Assembly (NCBI GenBank): GCA_029964075.1
Contig: CM057130.1
Coordinates: forward strand, 1,798,001 to 1,862,000
DNA length: 64,000 nt
Source: Patiria pectinifera
Lineage: Eukaryota > Echinodermata > Asteroidea > Valvatida > Asterinidae
Direction: 5' to 3'
A program made the position numbers and the translations under genes. Of the stretch, positions 24,437-36,700 are shown piece after piece; position 1 is the stretch's first letter, and each line of letters starts with the position of its first letter. The notes beneath the pieces are model-generated. The model had not been told where the DNA came from. It was given only the letters and a program-made list of their open reading frames with translations, and did no database searches.

Positions 24437-25483
24437 TGTACATGTATGGTGGGGTGCACACTTGAGCTGTCTGGTGCATAAATTCATAAATGAAAATCTC
24501 CAATGAAAGAGAAATACTTCTTTTAGAGTTCAGGTTTATACAAATGTCCACCTCCATCCAATCCAAAATTAGAATACAACATGCTTTCAGAATTGCCAAC
24601 AAGATACAATAATATGTGTTGATAAGTGACATGGAATCAATGTATAATTCCTGGTGCTAAACACAAAAATGTATGCCTCGGTTTCTAATTATGCTTTACA
24701 AAATTAAAAATTGAATTGTCTTTTTTTTTAATGGAACCCCTTTTTACAACAACTATACAATGTATACGTATTACTAGTACAATAATGTTAAGATGTATAC
24801 ATGTATAAAAGTGTTAACAGAGTATTTACATGTAGTGTAGAACCCCACTTAAGAGTACTAAAATATTTATGAGTAGAATTTGAAGTTCATTTTTTAATAA
24901 ATAAATGCTGCAGTTGAGAATGTTTAACTTAATTTATTGTGTTTTACAGAAATTGTTTGAAGTGGTAGTGGTAGTGGTAATGATCCTGAACAAAATTTGT
25001 CTGGAAAAAATCCATATACGTGTATTTTAATTGTTGATTGATGATACCAGTTGCAACTTACTCTAAGTACATCTAATGAAAATTGTGTCAATATTTGTCA
25101 AGTAAAACTTGCAACTACATGTTTGGATTAATATATCATTGACTAAGACTGTTTGTGTAGTGGCAATTCTCGTGGAGTGGCTATGCTGAGAGACATTTCA
25201 TTCGCACATACTTCAGTTTTTTATATTAAAGTAGCAAATACAGGTTATAACCGTTTCGTAAAGGATGTTAATGCTTTAACACTTAGAATGCAAAGTTTTG
25301 ACCAAGCAACTTCCAAAAATGTGTTGTGGGTGTGATTCAACGGCTTTTGTCCAAGACAAAACTTGAATAGGTGTGCTATCGGTAATTATTACCAATGATA
25401 ATTGCTCACGAGTTATGAGAAATCAGAGGCAGAAGAGTAGAACGAATTGTATCAGGGATGTTTTTGAATTTGTTTTTTAACCT

Positions 25484-26080
25484 GATATAAAAACTGATCT
25501 CCATCTTTATTATAGAAAAGGTCTTTTGAAGTGGAGTTAACAGTGTGAAAGTGAAATAAATGGGAAATTCCTAGTTAATATTTTATGTGTGGTAGACTTT
25601 AACCAGTTTGCGCCGGATGACGTGTATACGCACAAAGTTTTTGCGGTACTCGGAATGGATGACCGATAAACACGTAACGAGCGAGGCCGGAAATATCTGT
25701 CAGCGACCCGCTCGCAGCAAGCGAGGCCAGAAATATGAGTGTGCTGCCCAAGGGTGATGGCTTCAACCCGCCTGGCTTGAGGTCGAGTGAAAAGTAATCC
25801 CACGCCTCGTTCCTTTCTTGTCAAAATATTCCCGGAGTGAACTGGTTAAAAAGTGATTGATGACTCAATGGAAAAACAAAAATAAGAACCAAAAAACACC
25901 TGGCTAATATGGTAACATTTTCACGGTTAGATATTGTACATCATGCTCTTTGAATATGCAGAGAATAAAAAATCATTGTAGCTTACAAAAGGAAGCCATG
26001 GTATGTCCTTCCTTTAACAAAGAGCTTGAAATTTGATGATTTAGAGAAATTTGTAATGTCTGATTGTTGGCCACTAGACT
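25484..26080 (+). pseudogene. Relic of a transglutaminase 3' UTR upstream of copy 1
   Basis: Apart from one inserted element, 25484-26078 matches the sequence just after the stop codon of transglutaminase copy 1 (42303-42655). Shared phrases include AACCTGATNTAAAACTG, GTCTTTTGAAGTGGA, TTAACAGTGTGAAAG and GTCTGATTGTTGGCC. The shared AATAAA is at 25555 here and 42389 there. This is the 3' edge of a further repeat unit whose coding part is absent. Confidence 0.7.
25603..25845. mobile_element. TTAA-flanked MITE (CCAGTT family), copy 1
   Basis: It is bounded by TTAA on both sides (25599-25602 and 25846-25849). The termini CCAGTTTGCGCCGG and CCGGAGTGAACTGG are inverted with a few mismatches. The related sequence at about 42435 has no element, so this is a clean insertion. 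TTAA duplication suggests a piggyBac-type transposase acting in trans. Confidence 0.75.
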
Positions 26081-26899
26081 ATAATGTATTCTTTGGAAAT
26101 CGCGAGTCGATCTTAAGTGTTGTACAATGTATTCCAGTGCAAAGCACTACGGCAGTTTGATACATGTGAATTCTGTAAGCTGCAAAGTTCTACATAATGT
26201 AATACATGATTAACTGGTCACATAAATCTATAACCTGAATTGAAATAAACTTGGATAAAAGTTACATAATGATTTGGTGACAGATTTTGTTGTTGTTGTG
26301 ATATGTTTCTGATTTCTTACTTCTCACTGTATTTCTGTATCCTTATGATCTAAATCCACAAATATCAGTCATACTGCCAAAATCCTTTGAAATTGATTGC
26401 TTGTGTTTAAAACATGTGCGCGCTCTGTATTTAGCCGTTGTCAAGACAACACAAAGCCAAACTGCAGTCAATTCAAACAAGTACACAAAACCTTCGGTGC
26501 TAACTCGGTCATGCAGTACATGTACCCTACTTCTATTGATGTGCTCATTCATGTAAAGTGTGCCTATTTTTAAGATTTTAAGGTTGGCAGTACAATTGAA
26601 TTGGGGCGTCATGACAACACCAAGCAGTCCTCTTTGTACTTGGTTTTAGCACATCACAGTCACCACAAGCTTTGAATGCCAGATTTTTGGGCAGTTTGCC
26701 ATCCCAACAGCCAACAATAGCTTCAATGATTAAACCTTGAATGGATCGAGGCCAGTGTAATTTGGTTGGGAATATGTGAATTGGTTATTGACTACGTTGT
26801 CAAGGTCACCTGGACGCTGGGGCTATTATACTACTAGTAATGACAGTGCACCATGGCTTTGAATTGTCACTAACCAGCCTGTTCAGTTGTGCGGAGGCG

Positions 26900-27039
26900 T
26901 TTTGTTGATAGTTACCTGTGTAAATCAGCATTTGGCAAACACCACCTGTACAATTTATTGAGTGGCAAGAGAGATTTCAGCAAACCAGGTCTATTTTGCT
27001 TTGAGCATCAACTTTGATATTTCCAATTCCACTGCAGTG
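26900..27039 (+). other. Possible noncoding first exon of transglutaminase copy 1
   Basis: A strong donor, GCAGTG|GTAAGTT, sits at 27039/27040. It is conserved in the equivalent upstream flank of copy 2 (GCAGAG|GTAAATT at 55483/55484). The coding exon begins just after an acceptor at 27514, so an upstream 5' UTR exon is required. Its 5' limit is not visible. Confidence 0.35.
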
Positions 27040-27516
27040 GTAAGTTCTATTTAATTTGTACTTTTTTTGCAAAACACATTAATAGCGTGTGACTAATTTG
27101 TGACAAATAATGATAATAATAAACATAAGCGCCACATGTTGATGACTTGTGACTTTTGTTTTTTGCAATTGCATACAATAATGCCATTTGAGTGCAGAGA
27201 AAAAGGGTGCGTTGAATCTGCACGGCTCTTGTCTCCTCAATCCTGACAAAATTTAAGCTAAGTTTGAGAAAATAAATTTCAAATGGCATATTTCTTTCAT
27301 AATTTTAATATTCAAATTTTAATAACATGTAGCAGCCCATCTGAAACCCTTGGTGCTACAAGTGTAGTACTGTTGCAGGTCATCGGGGAACGGTTCCGTT
27401 TGTTATTCCTTGGGCCCTCAAATCAGTTGCATGGCTAATTTCAAAATTCTGTAAACGCCGACAAACTTGTGGCTGTTTTTGTAACATTGATTTTCTTGCA
27501 TTTTTTTTTTTTAGAA

Positions 27517-27711
27517 ATGGGAACCGCAGCAAGCAACAGGCGAGCTGGGGCAAGCAGTGGTACCAGTGGCCCTCCCTCGAATGTCATCTGGATAAATCCA
27601 AGATATGGCAATAGATTCGGTGGCTATGGCGGCCGTCGGCGTGTCCGCACCACCCCAGCCGTTGAGGAGAGGCGGAGTCCAACACCGCCACCAACCAACA
27701 CCCAATTGAAG
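27517..27711 (+). CDS. Transglutaminase copy 1, exon 1 (N-terminal tail, possible myristoylation)
   Basis: The exon follows a T-rich tract and TTAG. It starts [11 protein letters not shown], matching the N-myristoyltransferase pattern M-G-x-x-x-S with basic residues after it. The remainder is Gly/Arg/Pro-rich ([21 protein letters not shown]) and low-complexity. The alternative, that the ATG is internal to a longer protein, is less likely because the exon lacks an upstream coding partner. Confidence 0.75.
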
Positions 27712-30700
27712 GTTCCTTTAAACACTTCCCGTTCTTCAAATGTGTTGCAAAGTTGTTTTTTTCTCTCAAATTTCCATGACTCCATGGCAATATATACACT
27801 GTTGGGATGTCAAGTTTTCTCTGAATTATGTCCTTAGATGTCCACTTTATGATACATTTACCACTACTATTTGTGTCTATTTATTGAAAAAATACATGTA
27901 ATATTCAAAATTGGTCCAGTGTTTGATTGATTAATTTTGTGTTGTTTTTCCCCCTGACTTTGGGTGTCACTTATTTTTCTTTATAGATTTTCTGAATGTC
28001 CTCTATATATTTTTATTTTCTTCTAAACTAAGCAGGTGTTTTTGTATTTGTTTGGTTGTTTCTTTATTTTGGATTTGGTCTCCATCCACTTGTACCTATC
28101 TGACTTGTTGGTGATGTCCCTGACTATACATTGCATGCATTGTAATGGCAATGAATGATTTATGAATTGAATTGAATTGAAGGTCCTGAGTGCAAGCTTG
28201 ATGGAGAGGAGCAACAAGTTTCTGCACTTCACATCTGATATTGATGAGGTGGATGGCTTAGTGGTGAGACGTGGCCAAGCATTCAAGGTGGAGCTGACAC
28301 TGAATCGCCGTTACGATACAAGCACCGATGATATCGCTTTTGACTTTCAAATGGGTATGCAGTGACAAATGCAACATATTAGACACAACAGGGTTAGGGT
28401 CAATATCTACTTGACAGCAGGTTACCTAGGCATGTGTCTCACAAACCTTTATGTGACCAAAAGTAATTTTCGTGAACAGGTGCCACATGATAAAATTACA
28501 ATTTGCACTTTCAGCTTAAAAAGAAACAAGTCTAGTTATATATGTTGAGGAATATTCATTTTACATTCACGGATGCATAATTTACAGCATTTATTATCAC
28601 AAAGGTACATGTAAAACCTCAGGGTTGGCTTGTTGAATCCATGAATTAAAACATTTAGTTCCACTTGTCAGACATGTCAGTTAACAGAATTGTATTTATT
28701 TGTTTTACTTCAAATTTCTACAGGAGAAACCCAGAATTTCCAGAAAAGAACACGGGTGCTTGTGTCACTCCGTGATCCCCGCCCGTCATTAGCTGGAGGA
28801 TGGAAGGCAGAAGCTGAGGCACCGGAGGACAAAACAATCACTGTGTCTATCGTTGCTTCACCTGATGCCTTGGTTGGAAAGTACTCCCTTCAAGTGCGTA
28901 CTACAGTTCAATCGGGTAAGGCAGCATTAGTTTGACACTTCTTGGACATGAAGTTTGACAAAGTCCCGCCATGATCCCAAGATTTCAGGAGTGCGCCCCT
29001 TGACTACTACCACGTCTCTCATGCAGTTTCCAGTTTGTCAGCCAAGCAATCTGTGCTTCACAGATCCAACCTCGGATTAAAATGGTCAGAAATGGGCTCA
29101 GATCGCACCATAGATTGTACAGAGCCCAACATTTTTTGGGGGGCCCTTAAGTGGGCTATTAAACTCCACATCGTTGGGGCTTCGCGCTGGCATTAGGCCT
29201 ACTTCGCCCCTGCCCATGACGGAAAAATGCCCAACTTTTACATTTTTTTTTTGGAATATAGTCCTTGGATCCAACAGGTACATGTATGGCAGACAATTGT
29301 AGAGTTTGGATCAACTATGCATTTTTGGGGTCCATCTCTTTGGCTTGCAGGATTCAGTCAGACTCGCATATTGTAACTGCCTCATGAACTGTCATGTGCC
29401 ATACACTTTTCTTTCCAGTGATGCTGTCTAACACGTTCAGATGGCGCAGTGCTTCATGTTGGCTTTCAGGGTGTCCTGTCATTGTTCCTCTTAGTAGGGG
29501 CACCAGTCTTATACACTTGCTGCAGCCGGCTAACCAAACAGGGTGGCCTTAGTGAGTCGGCTGTCATCCATACATGCTTTTATCATCGTTAATGAACAAT
29601 ATGTAATGCTTATGTAGCGCATTCCATCGTTTGAACAATCTCAAAGCGCTTTACAATTTATTCCGCCATTTATCAGGCCACAAGATATCAGTGCACGTTT
29701 GGTCTTCTACCCTCACAGGCACCCATTCGTACTCCTGGGTGGAGAGAGGCAATTGTAGTTAAGTGTCTTGCCCAAGGGCATAAACACCATGTTCCTGGCA
29801 GGGTTCAAACCTACGCACCATCGTTCATGAGTCAAACACGTAACCACTGGACCATGGCATTCCAGTTTTAGTTGACATAGTTAGCATGTTATGAGCCTTC
29901 TTTCATTCACCCATGTTCTTGGATCAATTCTGATCTTTATCTGAATCCTGTACTAGTTTGGTACCTGGTACCGGGTACCAAGTGTAGTTTGTAGAAGGAC
30001 TAACGTGATATAATTGATTTTGCAGAACCCGTAATCGGCAGAAGCATTCTGTACTTGTAGATTGTTATATTATTTTGAGGAAGACCGTGAAGCAATGTAT
30101 TTTTTCTTGCCTGTTCGTGTAAAAACAGGTGACTCCACCGATCTCCAGCGATACATGTTCAAGGAGCCCGTGCCGGTCTTTCTGCTCTTCAACGCCTGGT
30201 GCGAGACTGATCAAGTCTACCTGGAGGAGGAGGATGAACGGAAGGAGTATGTGCTGAACGAGAAGGGTTTCATCTGGTACGGCAACTGGAGACAGCTGGG
30301 CAGGAGGCCCTGGGGTTTCAACCAGTTTGAGAAGACTGTCTTTGAGGCTGTTATGTATCTGCTGGAAAGACATGTAGGTATCAGAGTGGATCTTGTAAAA
30401 TACATCAGAGCTTTGGTTTCGGAGGGATAGGAGGAGGAATTTTGCCTGTGTCCCTAAAATACTTGCCCTCAATCCCTCCTTCCTGTTGCTTTCCTAACAT
30501 AAATCTAAAACATTTTTCACATGGTGGGAAAGGGGCATTTAAAAACAGGCTTAATTCATAGCTGTTCTGCTATTTTAGGCGTTGTGTTTACACGGACCAA
30601 CATCGGGAAAAAATATGTTGGACCCATCCTTTTTCAGTGTGTAATGCAAGTGCTTGAAAGCCCCAACGTGTATACAAAACCTTTGGTTGGGAGGGTTGGT

Positions 30701-33700
30701 ACAATGGTACAATGACTTCAGTTTTCATTTAAAGAATGCAAGTTCATTCCAGGGTAGGATTGTGTTTGTTGGCTGGAGTGTCCCAAAACAGTCCTACTTT
30801 GTCTTGAAGTCCTATAGTATTGCATGTGAATAATGCCAGATACAAACTATGACTTTGTAGCCTTATTGAGGGACCGACAAGTTAAAAGTTGTGCATGTTT
30901 ATTCAGACTTTGCTTTAAGTTTTGTTTCCCTCAAGAAAAAATAACATCTAAATGTCTGATGAATGAAACAAACGTTCTTTACAGAAGTGAGTTCATATTT
31001 TTTTTTTAATAACAAGGTGGAGGGCTTGCAGGTTTGAAGTCACTTCAGTAAATTTTCTTTGTTTAACTGACAATTTCAATCAACTTAGACAACATTACAT
31101 AACTGCTGAAACATTGATATATGATATATAATAGGCTCGATCTTGTGGTGATTTACTATGATAGTGATACAACTGATTGTTTTCTAGGTGGATGATTATG
31201 AACGTGGGAGTTCTGTCAGTGTCAGCCGTGTCATGTCAGCAGCTATTAACGCTCAAGATGATAGTGGAGTCTTGACTGGTCGCTGGGACGGCGATTATCA
31301 CCCACATGCTCGTCCTACGTCATGGACAGGCAGCCAACGCATTCTGGAGGTGAGTACAACTTAAGGACATTTAAACTTGATCTTGTTGGACTACTTGCTG
31401 ACATTTTTGATTTGCACTTGGATGCTTATCCAGTTTGTGTCGGAGGACGTGATAACATGCACTGGCTGTTTTATACACAGGCACGGCTGACGGGTTAAAA
31501 CGTCAAGATTGCCTCGACTTGCCCGCTGGTGACGTCTAAACACGCCAATCCTTGTGCCTTTTGTACACACACAAGTCCGTGAAGTCTGTGGAGGCGGACC
31601 ATGTGCTGATCTTGCATTTGCCATTGTGCATGGCCTATTGTACAATTTACGCTCCATTGCACACCCCGGAGTATTGAAACATATGAGCTTTCGGCAAGAA
31701 ATATCGTACAAATACTGTTGAAATGACTCTTGCGAATCAGTATTTTTGGCTGTATATAACAAGTTGGCTGGAAAATATTGCCTTTTGCAAAAAACCCAGT
31801 GCAAAGTAGAAATTTTAATTTTGGGGGGGAAATTTGTATTCGAGTTACAAAGAGGCATGAAAAGACAATCACAAATCGCAAAATGAATTGTAAGGAAGTT
31901 TACATCTTTGCTATTGTTCGTCCCGTTACAGGTGTGCTTAGCTTTTGTTTTGATTTTTTACCTAATTATGGGTTCTTCTTCATCAATAAAAATAAGAAAT
32001 TAAGATGGTTTCTGGTCAGACTCCATCATACATTTGCAGAAACAATAATCTTGTTAATCATTCCACACAACAAAAGACCAACAAATGGTTCCAGGGCCTC
32101 AGCAGGAAACAAAGAATTTGGAAAAGGTCCATTGCTTGCTGGAACCCTGCATAAAATTGACCCGTGTATCATTGTATCTAAGAGTATTTGCAACTGTATG
32201 CCTATTACTGTGTCTTGAATTTACTCAGGAGCATTTCAAGACTAAAGCTCCGGTTCGTTACGGCCAATGCTGGGTGTTCTCAGGCGTCTTTACTACTGTT
32301 CTTCGATGTCTTGGCATACCGGCAAGGAGTGTGACCAACTATGCATCTGCCCATGACACCGACAACAGTCTGTCCATTGTAAGTTGGCTTTTGAAGTGAA
32401 AGGTTCTCCTGAAAACAACATTCTAAATGTAACACACGTTTTGAATTTTTGATGAGGAGGTGTTGGAGAGATGCCTCTTATATAGGTGAAGCAGAACACC
32501 AGAAATTTGACAGAATTTGAGTTCAGTATGAAAGACGTGGAAGGTGAAGAAAGACGTACTGTGCGAACCTGACTTCTTCTTCTCTGGGCTTAGTAGAGAG
32601 ACCTTGTTTCCAAAAGATGGCATACTACAGAAAAAAATGGAATTTTATAAACCAACGATTTGTTGTAATGGACTGAAGCTAAATAACATCTGTTATGTCA
32701 TGTTCACGGCATATATAGATATGATCATGAGTAAACATTAAATCAGCCATATATCCACTCATAGTGCAATGTTTTTAATTCAGTGTGATTAGGCAATTAC
32801 ATCAAATTCCGTTTTCAAAGAGTTAACATCAAAGAGTGAGTCACATGCCTTGATGCTGCAACTTACACTACTGCCAGCAGATAATCCATATTCCACCATC
32901 TATTTCTCCTGATATCTGCAAATACAGGACAGGTTTTACGACGAGGACAACGAGAGGTTGGAAAGGTATGAAAGTGACTCCATCTGGAACTTCCATGTCT
33001 GGAACGAAGCTTGGATGAGTCGTCCTGAACTCCCAGCAGGCTATGGAGGCTGGCAGGCTGTTGATGCCACACCTCAAGAAACCAGTGATGGTATTTACAT
33101 TGATAATTTTTTTCCCTTAAATGGGGGAGCCATATTTGGTATCTTCTTTTATCTAAAACAATCAAAGTCTGGTAATTTAGACAAACTGAATTTGTGAGGC
33201 ATTCTGGCAAAAGGAGACAGACCTGGGCAGAGGTTGAAATGAGGGTTGGGGGGTAATAGGAAAGAGAATAATATTCTCCTTACAATACTGTTTGTTGCAC
33301 TTCAATCAGACATTCCATTGACAAGTTACGGCTTAATTAAAATGCTGAGAAAAAGGCCTTTAAAGTTTCGAGTTTTGTAGTTGTGAAAATGAAAGATGCC
33401 AATTGGTTTTTCATTGAAAAACACTTATTTTGTACAATTGTTATACTATTTCTCTAAAATATCTCATCAAGGACCCATTGATGTAGTTCTTGTATACTAC
33501 CGGTAGCTTGTGTACTTTAGCTTGTGTACTAGCACCCATTGTTAGACACCAAACAACATGACTTGCTCTATAAATCTGTAGCAGTGGATTATACTGAGTG
33601 GGCCCTTAACCCTCCAAGGGTTGAGGGCCCACTCAGGGCTGGTCCATAGGATTCATGAACTCATCTTTTGGTCCCTTTAGCTTGTGTACTAGCACCCATT

Positions 33701-36700
33701 GTTAGACACCAAACAACATGACTTATAAATCTGTAGCAGTGGATTATACTGAGTGGGCCCTTAACCCTCCAAGGGTTGAGGGCCCACTCAGGGCTGGTCC
33801 ATAGGATTCATGAACTCATCTGTTGGTCCCTTTAGCTTGTGTACTAGCACCCATTGTTAGACACCAAACAACATGACTTGCTCTATAAATCTGTAGCAGT
33901 GGATTATACTGAGTGGGCCCTTAACACTCCAAGGGTTGAGGGCCCACTCAGGGCTGGTCCATAGGATTCATGAACTCATCTATTGGTCCATTTAGCTTGT
34001 GTACCAAAAGCCACTGCTTAACACCAAACAACATGACTTGCTCACTAAAGCTGTAGCAGTGAGTGGGCCCTTCACCCTCAGAGGGTTAAGGGGCCGCTCA
34101 GCAACCATTTAGTGTCCTTTGTCCACCCTCAGGTATCTATTGCGCTGGACCGTGCTCTGTTAATGCCATCAAGCAAGGCCACGTCTACTATCCGTATGAC
34201 GCCAGATTTGTCTTTGCTGAAGTGAACGGTGACATTGTTAATTGGCGGGTGAGTTAACACCATGTGAAATTATTCCTCACTGTGCATTATCTGGAGTGCA
34301 TGTAGTCCTGGCTTTGCAGGCTCCCTAAAGCCCCTGCAGGTAGCAAAGTCCCTCTTCCAGCTGACATTTTGAAGGCAATGAAGTGTCCTGACAATTCAAG
34401 ACATATAAATTAAGTTTAAAAAAGGATACGGTAATTTTTTTTTTAGTTTACACCAACTTTTTAACACTTTTTTTTGCAGCTTAAGTACGAAGTACAGTTT
34501 TTTTGTCCTTTTTTAATTGAATGCATGAAACATCGCAGATTGCGAGTTCGATTCCCTGACATGGAAGTCATTTTATGAGAATTCAGGACCTATGGTCGGC
34601 ATTGAAAAAGGAATTTGATATATTTTTGTGGTATCATAATTATCCTGCCTTTCCAGGTGAAAAGAGACCGAACTACTGAAGTGATCAAGGTCAAGAGCAG
34701 CCATGTGGGCAAGAACATAAGTACAAAGGCAGTGGGCTCAAGTGACAGGCAGGATTTGACTATGGAGTACAAACACGCAGAAGGTAAATTATTAGTTATC
34801 CCATTAGTGCGAGAGGAACATGGAATACTGTAGTGTGTCTGTGTCCCACATGCCACAAGGCTGAAGGCTTAGTATTAGGGATACAGATGCACTGCATTTA
34901 TCGTCTTAAAATTCATCTTATGAATAGTTTCATTGTCGTACCTGCTGCTACATCAGAATCGAACCAGCCAACCGATCCCGCAAGCTCAGTGGTCGAGTGG
35001 TAAGACTTCTGCACTAGAAAGCAGGAGGTCGTGGGTTCGAGTCCCACCCGAGTGATTTTTTTCCAACTTTCACTCGGGAGGTAACATACTGAGTGTACAT
35101 TGTTTATACGTCGGGGAAGGGCAACACCTAATATATCGCCCCGACGCATATTCATCTTATGAATAGTTTTACTGTAGTACCCGCTGCTACATCAGACTAA
35201 AACCAGGGCGAGTTCCGAACAAGTTGGGGGTAGAATCATTCACTTTGTCCGGAAGAAGCTCTGCAATTGTCACAGACATGTTCTGGGAAAATTTTGACTA
35301 TCCTTGACTCCTTGACTCATCAACACTGATAACTTCATTGCGGGAAGGTTGCGGGAAAGTTGTGCAGAATCCTGCAACTTAACCCAATACAGTGTCTGGA
35401 ATTTGTCCGGAACTCGTCCCCGGTATGAATTTAGATGGGCCCTAAGGAAAATGCTGAACCTTACATTGACCGTTTGCCGATCTACTCCTCAGGTTCTGCA
35501 GCTGAAAGAGCTGCTGTCAAAACCGCAACTTCTTACGGAAGCAAACCTGGGATTTATGACTCACCTGAAAACCCAGAGGATGTAGACGTCCAGCTTGACT
35601 TCCAAGACCTCTTCGTTGGAGCAGACTTTGACATCAAGGTGCCATTGACCAATAAGAGTGAAGAAGACCGAACAGTTTCAATCACAGTCATTGTGCAGGT
35701 GGTTTACTATACTGGTACGTCAAAATGTAAACTGTTCGTATGTATGTAACCAATGAAAACACTACCTTGGTTGTTGTAATGTAAAGTTGGGACTCGGACA
35801 TGTAATTCAATAAGGCAAACTTTTGTAAATTAGTCAGCCACTTTTAGCGAGCCGACTTGTCAAATGGTCAGGAATTATGCGTTAAGCTTTTAATTTTTCT
35901 TTTTTTCCAAACCGTGCCAGTGCAAGTTCTTTTTTTACCGGCACAAGAAAAAGTACTGAACGTTAAGGCCCCCCCCAAAAAAGTCTCCGGTTTCTGGTAT
36001 GCGCGCACGTCGCCGTAGCCATGCGCGTCGGCAAAATAAAAAAGTTTTTTTTCCAATGAAAGATGATGTCTCAAAAACGCCAAACTCACTGGTTTGATTG
36101 GAATCCTGCTGCTGCACAATTTTAACGTGTTTTTAATATTGGGTTATGGTTGAGAATAAGCTTTATGTGGCCTCTCTGGACTCCCATATATTTGCACTAA
36201 CTTGACTAAGTTTAGTCGGGCACCATTTGCAGTCATCAGCCGACATTTGAAGCAAAAAAAATCAGGTAAAAAAAAAAAAAAAGTCGCGTCGCCACACCAC
36301 TGTTTGGGCAAGCTCCATACCAGAAACTGGAGACTTTTTTGGGGGGGCCTAAGTGATACAATACTAAATTGGTGAAGTGAATAACTATAGGTAGGGTAGA
36401 TCATTTTACATTTGTGCATTTTTTTGGTTTGAAGCAACACAAGTGCTCAAAATCTAAAGGTGCTAAGCAACTAACCTGATGAGTGTTAACCCTGTGAATG
36501 CTGTTTATTCCGAGAAAACAATATTCTAGGTCCTTGATTTGAATTGCAGCTACGCGATGTCATGCACTGAACCGACGAATAATAGTAACTACACCTGTGT
36601 GCGTTGCGTAAACACCTGCGCGCACCCATTCACAAATTTGCCGAATTACAAACCAACTTACTAACGGAAATTACCAAAAATGTGTCACTTGATGCATGTT

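Larger units (their letters stand above)
21477..25480. other. Intergenic region between the Bcl-2 family and transglutaminase genes
   Basis: No supportable gene. It contains small repeats at 21853, 22807 and 24024, a 15 bp tandem repeat at 22997-23045, and AT-rich sequence (22200-22800, 24500-25480) in which I see nothing specific. Confidence 0.55.

Noticed and set aside
23954-24487. 177-codon minus-strand frame
   Set aside because: It spans the hAT-like MITE at 24024-24436, is Pro-rich from a G run, and resembles no known protein.
30065-30472. 135-codon frame on the minus strand over transglutaminase exon 4, and a similar one at 59559-60014
   Set aside because: Antisense shadows of the GC-rich exon 4; same shadow in both copies.
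31391-31881. Overlapping minus-strand frames of 155 and 128 codons in transglutaminase intron 5
   Set aside because: Not conserved in intron 5 of copy 2 and without recognisable domains.
34979-35055. Functional tRNA gene
   Set aside because: Boxes A and B are good, but the anticodon loop lacks T33 and the acceptor stem does not pair; it is a SINE.
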